Origin: Trematomus loennbergii
Lineage: Eukaryota; Chordata; Actinopteri; Perciformes; Nototheniidae
Assembly (NCBI GenBank): GCA_012861695.1
Contig: JAAOOA010000006.1
Location: forward strand, 24,933,811-24,997,810
Direction of reading: 5' to 3'
DNA length: 64,000 nucleotides
The position numbers were made by a program, and so were the translations under genes. Position 1 is the first letter of the stretch; each line of letters starts with the position of its first letter. The notes beneath the pieces are model-generated. The model did no database searches. It was not told where the DNA came from and worked only from the letters and a program-made list of their open reading frames with translations. This document shows, piece after piece, positions 50,531 through 62,400 of the stretch.

Positions 50531-50886
50531 CTTTTTCTTCTTCTTCTTCGTCTTGACATTAAATTATAAACCATAATAAATCAATTGTATAGGTCTAGCC
50601 TCCCTATATCTGTGTGTGAAATTGTTCCATCCTCAAAAACAAAAAACTAATACTTCTGCAGCTTCTAGCTACGGTCTTCTGTTAAGAAAAAAGACACTGA
50701 ATGTCTTGAATGTGGCATCACACACATGACTTAAGTCTGAACACAGCAGACAACAGGAGTATTTACAACAGCATTATAAAAACAAAAATAGTGCATGTGG
50801 GTGCACATTACATTCTCTGTCTTACTGTTACATAAATCCCATGAATGTATGAGATTAAGTTAGCTTCATCATATCTCAATCAGTGA
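50531..50886. other. Non-coding stretch
   Basis: Nothing recognised. Confidence 0.5.
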
Positions 50887-50890
50887 TTAA

Positions 50891-51245
50891 AGGTGGGGTA
50901 TGTAATTTATTTCAGAAACACTTTTTGTTATATTCCATGGAATGCTCTTAACATCCCGATAGCAATGAATATATTAAATGCTTTGACAATAAATACATAA
51001 AAAAAATGTCATCTGTGGAAGCCGTGGCACTGTAAAAAGCACGACCAATCATTTTAGCCTGCCCGGCTAAAATAACTGGATGGCCTACCTGCCTGTCAGC
51101 CTTCCATCGTGCCCTCATTGGTCATGTGCGCGTTTGTGTATATTGGAGGAGGGGCTCTGTAAGGAAGTGGCAGATTTGTTCCGGTTGTGTATTTTCAAAT
51201 TCTAGCGCACTCAAGCTGGTTTCTCCAAAATTACCTACCCCACCT
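50891..51245. mobile_element. TTAA-flanked MITE, copy S2
   Basis: Termini AGGTGGGGTATGTAATTT and the inverse of AGGTGGGGTAGGTAATTT, flanked by TTAA at 50887-50890 and 51246-51249. It aligns in reverse with S1 (25678-26026). TTAA targets are used by piggyBac and Kolobok elements; the family is not resolved. Confidence 0.88.
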
Positions 51246-51249
51246 TTAA

Positions 51250-51689
51250 GTGAATAATAAAGTTTCTATTGGGTCACTATCAGCCTGTCACTCATTATTT
51301 TCAGGGCGGGGTTTGGAGGAACGGAGAGGAGACCGTGATCGCGGAAGCTTTCCTCCTGCCTTCACAAACTTTACACAAGTATTTATCAACTGAAAATAGC
51401 AAGAGGACATTCATACTCTGCAATCCAAGACTTGATTAAATCCACCAAAAACCTGACATGACGATAACAAGTGTTTTTCAAAAAACACAAATCCCTCCCT
51501 GTGTGTCTCTGAGCCGCAGCGACAGGGCCTGATTCAGAGCGGGTCATTCTGCTGTTGGTTCTGGACTGGTGTTGGTGGAGAAAGCAGACTGCTCTGTGTG
51601 TGGTGTCGCTGTTCCCTGTCACGTCTGTTCCTTGATCTCTGCGTCACCGACCAATTTGATATTCATGTGACAGAAACAATTCTAAAATA
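51250..51689. other. Non-coding stretch
   Basis: Moderately GC-rich. The 78-codon minus frame at 51386-51622 has no recognised motif. It may be the body of the hAT whose right end follows. Confidence 0.4.
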
Positions 51690-51837
51690 AAAAACGTTAT
51701 TGTCCAGCCGCGGCCGAAAAATCAAGAAGCAACCTTACTACGCTATAATCGATAATCGAGCGGCGAGCTACTGAAAAGCTGCCCGCGAGCTACCGGCGTG
51801 CCAGTAGCTCGCCACTCGACGTGTTGGAGAGCCCTGA
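51690..51837. mobile_element. hAT right terminus (…GTTGGAGAGCCCTG)
   Basis: The sequence ends ACGTGTTGGAGAGCCCTG, the inverse of a CAGGGCTCTCCAACAC-type hAT terminus, preceded by two GAGCTAC-containing repeats. The left terminus was not found. Confidence 0.55.
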
Positions 51838-51898
51838 AGTATACTCTTGTTGCCAGACATCACACAACCATCTGAACTGGTATTGTGTTAGCCTATTG

Positions 51899-52865
51899 CA
51901 GGGGTCGGCAACCGCTGGCACGCGTGCCACCATTGGCACGCGGCACCGTAACCAGTGGCACACTAGGAATAAGTGGAATAAGTGTGCAAAATATTTAAAT
52001 TGTATTTTCGGATCCTGAACGAGACCGCCGCCAGAGCGCGTCTCCCCGTTACCTGCAGAAGGAAGCCATGCACGCAACGCAGCCCCGCTCTGTTTAACTC
52101 CAGGTGACTTTCTGCCGCTTTCCTCCGTGGTGCAGGGCTGATCGTTTCACCACGGAGGAAAGCACTTCACAAATTGCAGTACCCATAAGAAACTGTACAA
52201 ATGCCGCAGTTTTTGCGTGGCTGTGTGTGTCTTTAGTTGAAAGCCCATGGCGATCTGCTCATCTCTCATCGAAATAATATGCTACAAAGGGGGCGGACTG
52301 GCCATCTGTGTGTTGAACTTTCCTGTCGGCTCCCAGACCGTAGTCGAGGAGGGCAGAAGCAACAAGCTTCAGGTTCAATAACCCACTTTAGCTTAAATGA
52401 CTGGAGAGAGGCGAGCTCTTCTTGGGAGGCTGTTGCATTTATTTATCTGTTCTTCTGTTTCACAAAATACATCACAGACCTCTGTTTTTCTGCTGCCTCG
52501 TTTCACTTCCAGAAACATACACACGCTCGCTCACTCTCGCTCGTCCACACACACACATGCACACGCCACACCCCTCTCTCTCTCTCTTAAAGGGACAGCG
52601 ATCTCATCTCACGCTGCATGACCCTAATATGCATGTGTGTTCTGGAGAATCACAGAACGGACGATCGTCCTTATTATTCCGTTTAAACCAATTATTTAAA
52701 TGTGTTTGTTAAATTCGGCATCATGTAAGTTGTGCTGACAGGTCCACACACTGCTTCCCCGCAGCGAGGCTCCCCCCCCCCCGTTGATAATTCTCGATCG
52801 TTGGCACGCTGATAACAATTTTTTTTTTAAATGGCACTTCATATCAAAAAGGTTGCCGACCCCTG
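51899..52865. mobile_element. hAT element with perfect 8-bp TSD
   Basis: Terminal inverted repeats CAGGGGTCGGCAACC at both ends, with duplication GCCTATTG at 51891-51898 and 52866-52873. The element is 967 bp with no complete transposase. The interior includes a 16-bp perfect hairpin at 52117-52163 and CA/CT-rich tracts near 52535-52590. Confidence 0.95.
52117..52163. repeat. 16-bp perfect hairpin inside the hAT
   Basis: GCTTTCCTCCGTGGTG (52117-52132) is exactly inverted at 52148-52163 with a 15-nt loop. Confidence 0.92.
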
Positions 52866-52953
52866 GCCTATTGGGATGTTTAAACTTTAGACATTGTTGG
52901 TATTATCAACTGAACATGTGTGACTAGACAAACCTCAGCTGAACATGAGCAGT

Positions 52954-54493
52954 CACCACACTCTCACTCCATAAACGTCCAGGAGCGACGCTTGGTCAGG
53001 GTCCCGAGGCGTGCAGTTGGGACGCTCCAAGGCTCCTTCAGCTTCATAAAGGGACGCAAATAGCTTTCAACTGATTTGTATTCCCATCTGCGGCGGGACT
53101 TTGACGCTCATGGAAGCACGGCATTCGTTTGTGTCGGCGGCTGTTAAAGGCAATGTGAGCGTCCATTCCCATTGGATAACGGAGAATTGTACACCCGGAA
53201 GTAAGTATTCCCCTTACTGTCGATTGATTTGACAGTGATATCTGCACTACTCATCAACTAAAAAACACCAGATTATCCTTGTTAATTACACAACATTGAT
53301 TGGTTTAAAGTGTGTGCAATGCTTTTGTATTTTTCCCCCTTCGTTTCGGAGAAACAAATATTTTTTCGGAGTTTAGGACGGCAGAAGACACGACACTACC
53401 CAGAATCCCCAGCTATCGTTTAGGACTACACCATGTGCTCTGTTTGACAAACCCCGTGATTAGTTCTCAAGCTCTGTGATTGGATATTGGCGTGGCAGTG
53501 CGTGAAGTTTACACGCGTCAAACAGCACTTTGAAATGGAAATAAACCCATCGACGGCACACTATCCAAATCAAGACTCGAACGTGTCCTTCCTATTTTGT
53601 ATATACTCTTAATATTTAAATGTTTTCATAAAATATAACACATTCAAAAGTGCTTTACAAAAATGAAATACATTAAGAAAAAGGCATTTTAAACAGTCAT
53701 TAAAAAGCAACACAATCTACCTGCATTGCATTACTCTAAACGTGTAATAACGTGCTTTAACCAGTAGGTGGTTTGGGTTAAAAAGCTGTCAAGTTTACAG
53801 TGTTAACAAAATAAAATATACTGCTGTTTCTGGTTTAGTTTACGACGGATATATTTAGTTATTGTTTTGATATTTGTAACACAAAAGCGATGGAAAAAAC
53901 CCACAGCAACACAGAAAAGATGGTCTTAACATAACGTTTTTTTTCATATGGAATGCAGTTGGAGGTCAACCAATCACAGAGCTTGAGAACTAATCACGGG
54001 GTTTGTCAAACAGAGCACATGGTGTAGTCCTAAACGATAGCTGGGGATTCTGGGTGTCTTCTGCCATCCTAAACTCCGAAAAAATATTTGTTTCTCCGAA
54101 TCGAAGGGGAAAAATACAAAAGCATTGCACACAATTTAAACCAATCAATGTTGTGTAATTAACAACGATAATCTGGTGTTTTTTAGTTGATGAGTAGTGC
54201 AGATATCACTGTCAAATCAATCGACAGTAAGGGGAATACTTACTTCCGGGTGTACAATTCTCCGTTATCCAATGGGAATGGACGCTCACATTGCCTTTAA
54301 CAGCCGCCGACACAAACAAATGCCGTGCTTCCATGAGCGTCAAATCCCGCCGCAGATGGGAATACATTGCAATCAGTTGAAAGCTATTTGCGTCCCTTTA
54401 TGAAGCTGAAGGAGCCTAGGAGCGTCCCAACTGCACGCCTCGGGACCCTGACCAAGCGTCGCTCCTGGACGTTTATGGAGTGAGAGTGTGTTG
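52954..54493. mobile_element. Long-inverted-repeat hAT-like element C
   Basis: The left end CACCACACTCTCACTCC and right end, the inverse of CAACACACTCTCACTCC, enclose arms of about 540-590 bp (52954-53545 and 53950-54493). Flanks are GAGCAGT at 52947-52953 and 54494-54500 (7 of 8 bp of a hAT-like duplication; the eighth base differs). The spacer of about 400 bp includes a LINE 3' fragment near 53640-53710. No transposase. The inner arms are shared with A and B, and the outer terminal part with A's right end. Confidence 0.88.
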
Positions 54494-54500
54494 GAGCAGT

Positions 54501-55198
54501 AGCTGCTTCACACAGGAAAACCGATGTTAAATATAAATTTGTTTTATCATAAAAGCTCCTCGAAGCCACATTGGCATCCAAAAATAAGCAATCATAAATG
54601 TCTTTACTGACATACTGTCAGCTCATGTTGGACATAAACTATAGGAAAATTGTGAATGCCACAAACACTGAAACATCAGGTTTGAAGTTTCCAGCAGGCT
54701 GCAGCTGACAGATATTGTACCAACGACATTGTAATGCAATCTGCAGTCACTTTTATACTGTTTACAAAGAAAATGCTTGTTTGGGATGGTCATAACAAGC
54801 CTGCATCAATTATTTCATTAATTCATATCTACTGCTATGTATCGAATCATTTTTTAGCACTGAATATTGAATGCTCCAAGCAAACATGAAAACCCTTTTC
54901 TGACTGTAGGGAAATGTTATCAAATTGTGCAGCTGTTTAACTTTCTCAATTCTGTAGGATGATCACCAAAGAAACATAGAGAAAAGAGGTGAGAAGAGAG
55001 AAGCCAGAGAGAGATAAGGGTTGTTATGGCCGGGGCCCAGCTTGGCATCCCTTCTGTGTCCTGTTCTGAACCTCAGTCAGTTTTTAGAGAAGACTAGAGG
55101 TAAGCAAACTAAAATATAATGCATTATTCTTCTTCAAATATGAATTTGTTCCATCCATAAATCCAACATGCAGTTCTGGTCTAGACTTTTGGTCTAGA
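54501..55198. other. Non-coding stretch
   Basis: No recognised repeat or exon. Confidence 0.5.
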
Positions 55199-55206
55199 CT
55201 TTGTAC

Positions 55207-56206
55207 CAGTGACGTGCAGTGAGGTTCATGGCTGGTGAGGCACTGACTCTTTCAGAGTCAGATTTACAAATATTATATTTTGACCTTAATCGAAATATTC
55301 GGTTATTTTCAAAAGCTTTTTTAGTCTGATGCTTCGATTCATTTTAAACAGAACGTTCAACAAAAGGATACCCAAAATCTAAATATTGGATTGTTCTTTC
55401 TTAGTAAGATCACATGTTCATTACAATTGTGGTCTTACCTTGACTTGAAGATGAAGTCCATGCTATCCTTCTGGACAACAATCTCCATTACTTTTTTGTA
55501 AAAGTCCTCCTTATCTCCCTCTAGTTTCAAAACAAAAGTCTAGTTTGTTGTTTGCGTCTACCGTCTGTAGAATAACAGTAGCAACAAGAACCTGTGGGCT
55601 CACGTGCGCCCCCTTCAGTGCGGCAGAGGTTATGGCTGCCTCTCCTGGTGCTTTTTTCATTGCCGTTGTATGATGAGACCAGCGGGCCTAAATATCATAT
55701 ATACGTGAAATAAGTTATTTAGAGACTATGGATGGCGAGGATAAATGTAATAAAGGGATCTACAAACATTACATTGGTGACATACAGTGAGATGGTAACA
55801 GGCATGCGCTTTCCAGCCAGTTTCTGTGGGGTGACGCATTCTGAGGTGAGGCAGAGCTCATCTGTGCCTCACCTCACCCCACAGTAAGCAAATTAGCCTG
55901 GCTTGAGCGCGCTCACAAAATAAGTGCCCGCGCTACATTAGTGCCCGCGCTCCAGTCAGTTACTGTGGGCTTACGTGAGGCAGAGCTCGTCCCTGCCTCA
56001 CTCCTCATCGCTCCCATGTAGTTGTAGCGGAGCTCGGCCAATTTGCTAATTTTGACTATAAAAAGCGATTGGAATCATACAAAAATCACACTTACAACAC
56101 AGATCAGTGGAGACATTTTATTATTATTAAGTTTTTCTTTAGTTGTTTTTCTGTTACATTGGAGTATGACAGGTGAGGCCCTGCCTCCCCTGACTGCACG
56201 TCGCTG
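55207..56206. mobile_element. hAT element M, 1,000 bp, perfect 8-bp TSD
   Basis: Ends CAGTGACGTGCAGT and the inverse of CAGCGACGTGCAGT, flanked by CTTTGTAC at 55199-55206 and 56207-56214. The interior has repeated GTGAGGC/GCCTCAC words, including inverted copies around 55850-56000. No transposase domain was seen. Confidence 0.93.
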
Positions 56207-56514
56207 CTTTGTACTAACCCAAATTATTCAAGATAGGGAAAAAACTACAACTGAAATAGAAAAATCAAGCAGATGAGTCATTAGTAAATAGACTGCGACC
56301 ATCCAAAGGGCATTTAGAACACACTTCAGCATTCACACGTACACTCACACTCATATGGAGGCAAAGGTAACCATAAAGGTAGGAATCAGACCACTGATAA
56401 TTAGAATTATTAAGCGAGACTTCAAACTAAGCCAAATAAACTAATTGTGAAAACTACGTTCGGAATTGAAAACTGTCAAAAATCAAGGAGATCACAAAGT
56501 AGTAAGTAATTCAA

Positions 56515-56720
56515 GTTCAAAGGCTTTATTGTGATATGCACATCTCCAGTGTAGTTAATGAATAGATCGTAAATACCAGGCTCCAACAACAATGCAGCAT
56601 AAATATACATAAGACATACAACAACAACAAAATTGATAATAGTGACAATTTAAATTGTTATAATAACAAATGTAAAAATTAAAAGGCAAAGGCTACCTAT
56701 GGGATCAAACCTGCAATCCT
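56515..56720 (-). mobile_element. Probable LINE 3'-end fragment, minus strand
   Basis: The plus strand begins AATTCAAGTTCAAAGGCTTT then ATTGTGATATGCAC, the inverse of the ACAATAAAGCCTTTGAA 3' ends frequent in fish LINEs. The upstream part is not conserved enough to place. Confidence 0.45.
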
Positions 56721-57346
56721 CACTTTTTTTAATACTCACAGAAATGCACTGGCATCAAGTATAGGATAAATATCAAACAACATATATTGGTTCCACTGTG
56801 GGACCCTAGAATTGTCCCCACATTTTATTATTTAAAAGACTTTGACAGTACATCTTGGAGGATTAAATACTCCCAACAGAGGCCCTTCTCTGAATCTCTC
56901 CCCAAAACAACCACAAATGATTGATCACAGGAGCCCCCCCACCCCTTCACTCAGCCTGCAGTCTCATATAGACCTGCCTCATTGTTCCAAAATACAACCG
57001 TTTCCTGTGGATCGAAGTTAAAGCAAACTGCTGCTGTCACACGCACACGATTTCAAAGCCTTTTCGCAGCATAATTCTCTCAGTTAAAACATTTGTGTCA
57101 GCACAACACGAAATAAAATAACAACAAAGACAGTTTGTCTCCTTAGGGCTGGGAGATGACCTTAAGGAAATAACATTTGTGTCAACATTTTTTGAGGGGA
57201 TGCACTTTATCTTATCAGGCTGCTTCTACTGAGGACAATACAAAGTATAAAGATAAAGAGGAAAAAAGGGCACAGATATCGCTGATAATATTGATGGTCC
57301 TATCTTGTTTTGTCAGCATTTTGTGGGAGGTAGATAAATGGGATTT
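56721..57346. other. Non-coding stretch
   Basis: No recognised repeat or exon before element N. Confidence 0.5.
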
Positions 57347-57349
57347 ATA

Positions 57350-58342
57350 CGGTGGCCCTGAAGTGCAAGTCAAAACAACATTTCACAAAACACTACAGCA
57401 TTTCACAAAACACTTCAACATTTCACAAAACACAACGACATTTAAAAAAACACTACAACATTTCACAAAATACTTCAACATTTCACAAAACACTTCAACA
57501 TTTCATAAAACACAACGACATTTAAAAAAAACTACAGCATTTCACAAAACGCTACAGCATTTCAGAAACTGCTACAGCATTTCACAAACTGCTACAGCAT
57601 TTCAGAAAACACCACAGCATTTCACAAAACACTTCAACTTTTACGGAAAGGGTATTCCTTTAGGGAGAACACTTCTTGTTTGTGATTGGACAGAGCCAGC
57701 CAGAGAAGCACTGCTGTGATTGGTTGTTTTTGCTGCCGGTCAAGAAATGACCCAGAAAACACGTATTTTAAAAGGTTTTTCGCCTGCCGTCTTGTCTGCA
57801 GATTTGTCACAGCAATAATTCATGGTTTTTACTAACTGGTATCAGTATGTTGTTACTTCGGCATCATTTTGAAACGTGTATTACAATTAAATCACGGTCA
57901 AATATGTTCATTGTGTTGTAGTCTACCATAGTATTTACATGGATATAGCCCCGAATATTCGCAACGCTCTAATCGCTCGAGTTTCAGGTTTCACTGCGGC
58001 TGTCAGCTGTGTTTACTCCTGTCATTCAAACAAGACGCGCTGGAGAGGGGGCGGGGCTTATATCCATGCAAATACTTTGGTAGGTACCAACTACAACAAA
58101 ATGAACATATTTTTACCGTGATTTAATTGTAATACACGTTTCAAAATGATGCCGAAGTAACAACATACTGATACCGGTTAGTAAAAACCATGAATTAATG
58201 CTGTGACAAGTGTGCAGACAAGACGGCAGGTGAAAAAGTTTTAAAATGCGTGTTTTCTGAATGGAGATCCGATCGATCAGGATGTTGTAGTTTGTCAAGT
58301 GTTTTGTGAAATGTTGTTTTGACTTGCACTTCAGGGCCACCG
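57350..58342. mobile_element. TA-flanked palindromic element N
   Basis: Terminal inverted repeats of about 44 bp start CGGTGGCCCTGAAGTGCAAG, with TA at 57348-57349 and 58343-58344. A second, inner inverted repeat pairs about 57755-57925 with about 58085-58255. The left arm alone contains an expanded tandem repeat. There is no transposase. The TA target fits Tc1/mariner-type insertion, but other superfamilies also use TA. Confidence 0.88.
57381..57650 (+). repeat. About 20-bp minisatellite expanded from the terminal repeat of N
   Basis: About 13 imperfect units of the form CATTTCACAAAACACTTCAA, with AACGACATTTAAAAA and GAAACTGCTACAG variants. The single ancestral unit is visible in both terminal repeats; the right arm has only one. 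A 180-codon frame across it (57177-57719) is a by-product. Confidence 0.9.
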
Positions 58343-58344
58343 TA

Positions 58345-58724
58345 GTTTCAGGTTGTTTGCTAGAACACAGACAACACTGATTATCAACACATTTTCATCA
58401 TCATAAAACAAACGTGTGGGTTGAAAATCAAAGTTTGTCCTCTCCGTCTGATAACATTCGCTGTAATTACATTTCAGTACTGCAGTCAAGAATCAAAAAC
58501 ATTGCAGTAGAGTCTTATTATAGCTCAATGCTAGGGTAAATGATTGCAATCACTGTTTGCATTAGCTACCCTAGCAGGGCTCCATGGAGGGCAATTTTGA
58601 TCTGGCTCTCACAACCAGACAGTAATATCCCCTTCATGCTCAACAGATAATGTATCCTCAAAACGTTGGTGATCCTCTGGCTTTCCCATTCAAGCCACCA
58701 TGAGCTTCACATTTTTGGTTTTGA
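58345..58724. other. Non-coding stretch
   Basis: Nothing recognised. Confidence 0.45.
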
Positions 58725-58930
58725 GTGGAATATTTCAACATCAGTTGGATGGATTGCCATGAAATTTGACATTCATGTCTCCCTCAAGATATAACGTTAT
58801 AACTTTTGTGATCCCTTCAATTTTACTCCAGCACTGTCATCAGGTTCATTTTTAGCCCCCTGTAGTTCAACTGGTACTATGGTCTTTAATGGGTCTTTAG
58901 CAGCACCCCAGGTTTTAAATTGAGTTCCCA
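58725..58930 (+). repeat. Dispersed fish repeat fragment
   Basis: Contains GTTGGATGGATTGCCATGAA, then GACATTCATGTCTCCCTCAA and TAACTTTTGTGATCCCTTCA, a block I recognise as common in percomorph genomes. Its class is unknown to me. Confidence 0.5.
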
Positions 58931-59105
58931 TCAGCCTCAGCACCGCATATTACACCATTATGCTGCAGATCGCAAACATTATACCCAAGAATTTTCAAAT
59001 AAAAGCCACGGTTTTACTGATGTGTTTATCAGGTCGTTTGGAGGCATGTCATTTAGTGTGTGGAAAATTATGCAGTAATTATTTACTAAGGAGTCTCAAT
59101 TCTTA

Positions 59106-59497
59106 TTAAAGGGGCCCTATTATGCTTTTTGATGTTTTCCCTTTCCTGTAGTGTGTTATATAGGTTTTTGTGCATGTAAATGGTCTGGAAAGGCTAAATT
59201 CCCAGATCTCCTTCCAGAGGGAGTTTCTCTCCCACACACTCCTCCCCCTGTCTTAAACACCTCTATTGGGCTCCTTTGTTTACGTCCGTTTTGTGTTGAC
59301 CAATCACAACAGAAGCGGCCAGCTAACCAATCAGAGCAGACTGGGCTCTGGTTTGAGACAGAGGGTGAAAAGAGGTGCTGCAGCACAGGCAGTATGAGAA
59401 AAATAAATACCTTTTTGAACGTTGAAGCATGTAGACATGTCACAGGAACAAAATACAAATATGTACCTTGAAATGAGCATCATATGCCCTTGTTTAA
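59106..59497 (+). mobile_element. TTAA-flanked MITE, copy R1
   Basis: TTAA then AGGGGCCCTATTATGC at the left; GAGCATCATATGCCCTTGT then TTAA at the right (diverged inverse). A related partial copy in reverse lies at 45410-45654. The interior contains TTTCCCTTTCCTGTAGTGTG and two CCAATCA words. Confidence 0.8.
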
Positions 59498-62400
59498 CTT
59501 ATAAGAGCACATGTATTTTTCGGATGTAGCCTTTATTATATTGTAGTGCATTGACATTATGCCAATTTTTGGGGATTTTCTCTCATTGCATAGTGAAGTG
59601 AATAATTCACTGAAGTGGACACAGCATGTAAGTTTAATGTTATTGATCAATCTTTAAAAAAGACATCGCTGAAACCATGATGCTATTTAAATAAACAAAT
59701 ATTTGAATGATTTATTTTACTTTTTTTTTCAAATATGAGAATAATGGCAGCATTTTTGCAGGGTATGAAAATAATACACTATTATATTTATAAAAAATGA
59801 CTTACAATGGAACTGATTACGTTTTGGTTTGACACTTTTGTGTGTCCTTCGCTTGACGTTATAAGTTTGTTGAGAGTCTGTTTTTTATTGTCATAATAAT
59901 GCTCAACTATCCTTTCAAAACTTGAGAACATTTTGTCTTTTACGTTCACTAACTCGTGGCTCTGTCTTCCTATCGCTGAGTCAAAGCATTTCTCTCAGAA
60001 GGGAACACAAACAAGAAAGCTTCGCCTGAGAGGAAGCGAGCTTTGATTCACTGGGATTGATCAAACATCCTTTCAACTCCTGTTGATGTATTGTGGTCAT
60101 TTTGTGTTATAGGGCAATAAAAAAGCTCCCTTATTGCCCAGGGTTACATTGGGATTAGCGATTTGGGGAAGCCCTGATTCACAGAGGCTGGCAGTGCTGT
60201 GGCTGGAATGTAAAAAACGGTGTCTGTCAATAATTGAAAAGCCAATGTGTATTTCAGTGTGTCAGAGTCAAGTGCCTTTTCTATAAAACAGCTCTTTGTT
60301 TATAAGGCCAAATAAATGGCTCCCTGACAATCATCCTTTTTAAGTCTAGGATTTAAAAATCAAGAAGTCTGTAACTTTCCTTAATACGGTATTTTAGTCA
60401 TGTTTACTGAATAAATTCACATGGCAACATTTGTATTGATCATAATTAGCTTGAATGTGTTTTGGCATCTGAACGTCACTCAGAGAATAATTTGACTTTA
60501 TACTTGTTAGTGTGCCCTGTTTGGCACACCACTGCAATGCATACAACCACTGAAAAACATTCAAATATTAGAATATGAAGGTTTAATAGGAATTGACTTC
60601 GCCTCAGTGTTGGGGAAAGCACACATAGTGCTGGATGATGCTGTGGATTGCTGCATGTGGCGGTGTTCATTCTCTGTGTATAATGTTCCAGCTCTGGGAA
60701 ATATGTGCATGAGATGAACCATGACACTCCCAACACACAAGAGGCTGGATGTTTACGTTGTGAGGCTAATGTTTGCTCTCCGTTCCATTTCAGCTGGCTG
60801 TGTGATTGAGGCTTGAAGCATAACAAGCAGAGGGCATAATTATCCATACAGGCAGAAGTCAGGTTTCAAACCCACCACCCCCCAAGGGTGCCAACAGAGC
60901 AGAGCCAAAAAACTGGCTGTCGGCAGTAATGATGAACAAAACAAAACGCTGCAACACAGTGCAACAACCTTAGGGGGAAAAGGTATGTTGATTACACTGT
61001 AATAACCTGTGGCGTTTTTAAAATAATATAAATGATTGTAGATAACATTTTCTTTCATTTGGAAGTTACCCAATCCACCATTAGAAAATGCAGTGCTGGC
61101 TTAAAGACAAGTGTAAATCTATCTAAAAGTCTGCGATGATGTCATGTAAGTATAGGTAGCATGTATCCAGGTCAGAATCACCACTGTCCACTCCAGAAAC
61201 CTCCAAAAGCAATTTCACAAAGCACCTGATCGGAAAATACGCTAGTGTGAAGCCGGTGACAGAAACCATATAATTAGATGTCTCAACCTCTCCTTAACAG
61301 ACTGCAGAAACACAGAATCCTGGCGCGCCAAACTGACCACATAAAGCTAGCACACACAGTGACACTTTCCACTGCAGGACGTCGTCTGCACTCGAGCTGA
61401 TTGCAAAGGCCACAGCAAAAGCCAGCTGATTGTTGAAATGAATGCAAGTATGGTAGCATTTGTATGGGAAGTAATATCTAGTCAGCAGCCTGCTTTGAAT
61501 AACTAAACAGAGAGGAGTACAAAACAAACTAGCCAACCATTTCCTGTCAGTATGTTTTAACTGTTGCGTTAAATGCTTTGAATACAAATTCAGATAGGAA
61601 GTTGCTGTGGGCACTGAAACGTTTTATGTTGCTCATGATTCTTTGCAGAGTGTCAGAAATATTATAGCAACTCAAATGTTTGTCTTTTGGCATATGCATG
61701 TTTTTTAAGTATATGTGCATCAGAAGTAAATAAACTCTCCAGTTTTATAGGAGCTGGGAACTGGTCACAATCTAAATTTATTTTTTGTTTAACAAAACTG
61801 TGTTTTTGCTTTTTTTGGTCTCCGCCGACTCATATGCAAAATATCTGGGTCACAAGCTGATAATCTTCTCTATTTTCACCGGCTAGTCACTAAGTTGTCT
61901 GTGTGCCGTTTGCTTCTGGGAAGGTTAAATACAGAGAGTTTGTACCTGTCTGCTGCATTTAGAAATGATGCTGAGCCTTGAGAATAAATCAAAACAGCAA
62001 AGTTGTGGGCCCATAATAAAAAAACAATGGCTTAAAATATGTTAACAGCCCTATATAGCTAAATGTTACAGTGGCCGACAGGTGCAAATGCGCTAAAGTA
62101 AGATGGCCAACTTTCATTCTCGCAGACTTAGTCTGTTTCATAATTGTAAGTGTTTTGTAAGTATATTTCAATTAGTTTGTTAGTGACGTAAGCTAGCTTA
62201 CAACAGATCTGCAATAACTTAAGGAATCTTGCAATAATATTGTTCAAATAAGCTAAAGAAAACGTACTTTCTAGGTAAGTTTCGAGTGACATTGACAAAG
62301 GTAACTTCCCAGGAGATTTGCTTGTCATTATAATAACATTGCAATAACTGAAATGAGAGCATGAGTTTATTATAGACGAAAGAAGTCAAGCCGGCAGACA

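Noticed and set aside
53044..54403. Two nearly identical frames (MQISLSNQSTVRG...) as a duplicated gene
   Set aside because: They are the same inverted-repeat sequence in the two arms of element C, on opposite strands.
57177..57719. 180-codon frame as a protein
   Set aside because: Its repeated QHFTKHFN-type peptides come from the 20-bp minisatellite in element N.
61294..61614. 106-codon minus-strand frame as a gene
   Set aside because: No motif, signal or neighbouring exon; judged a chance frame.
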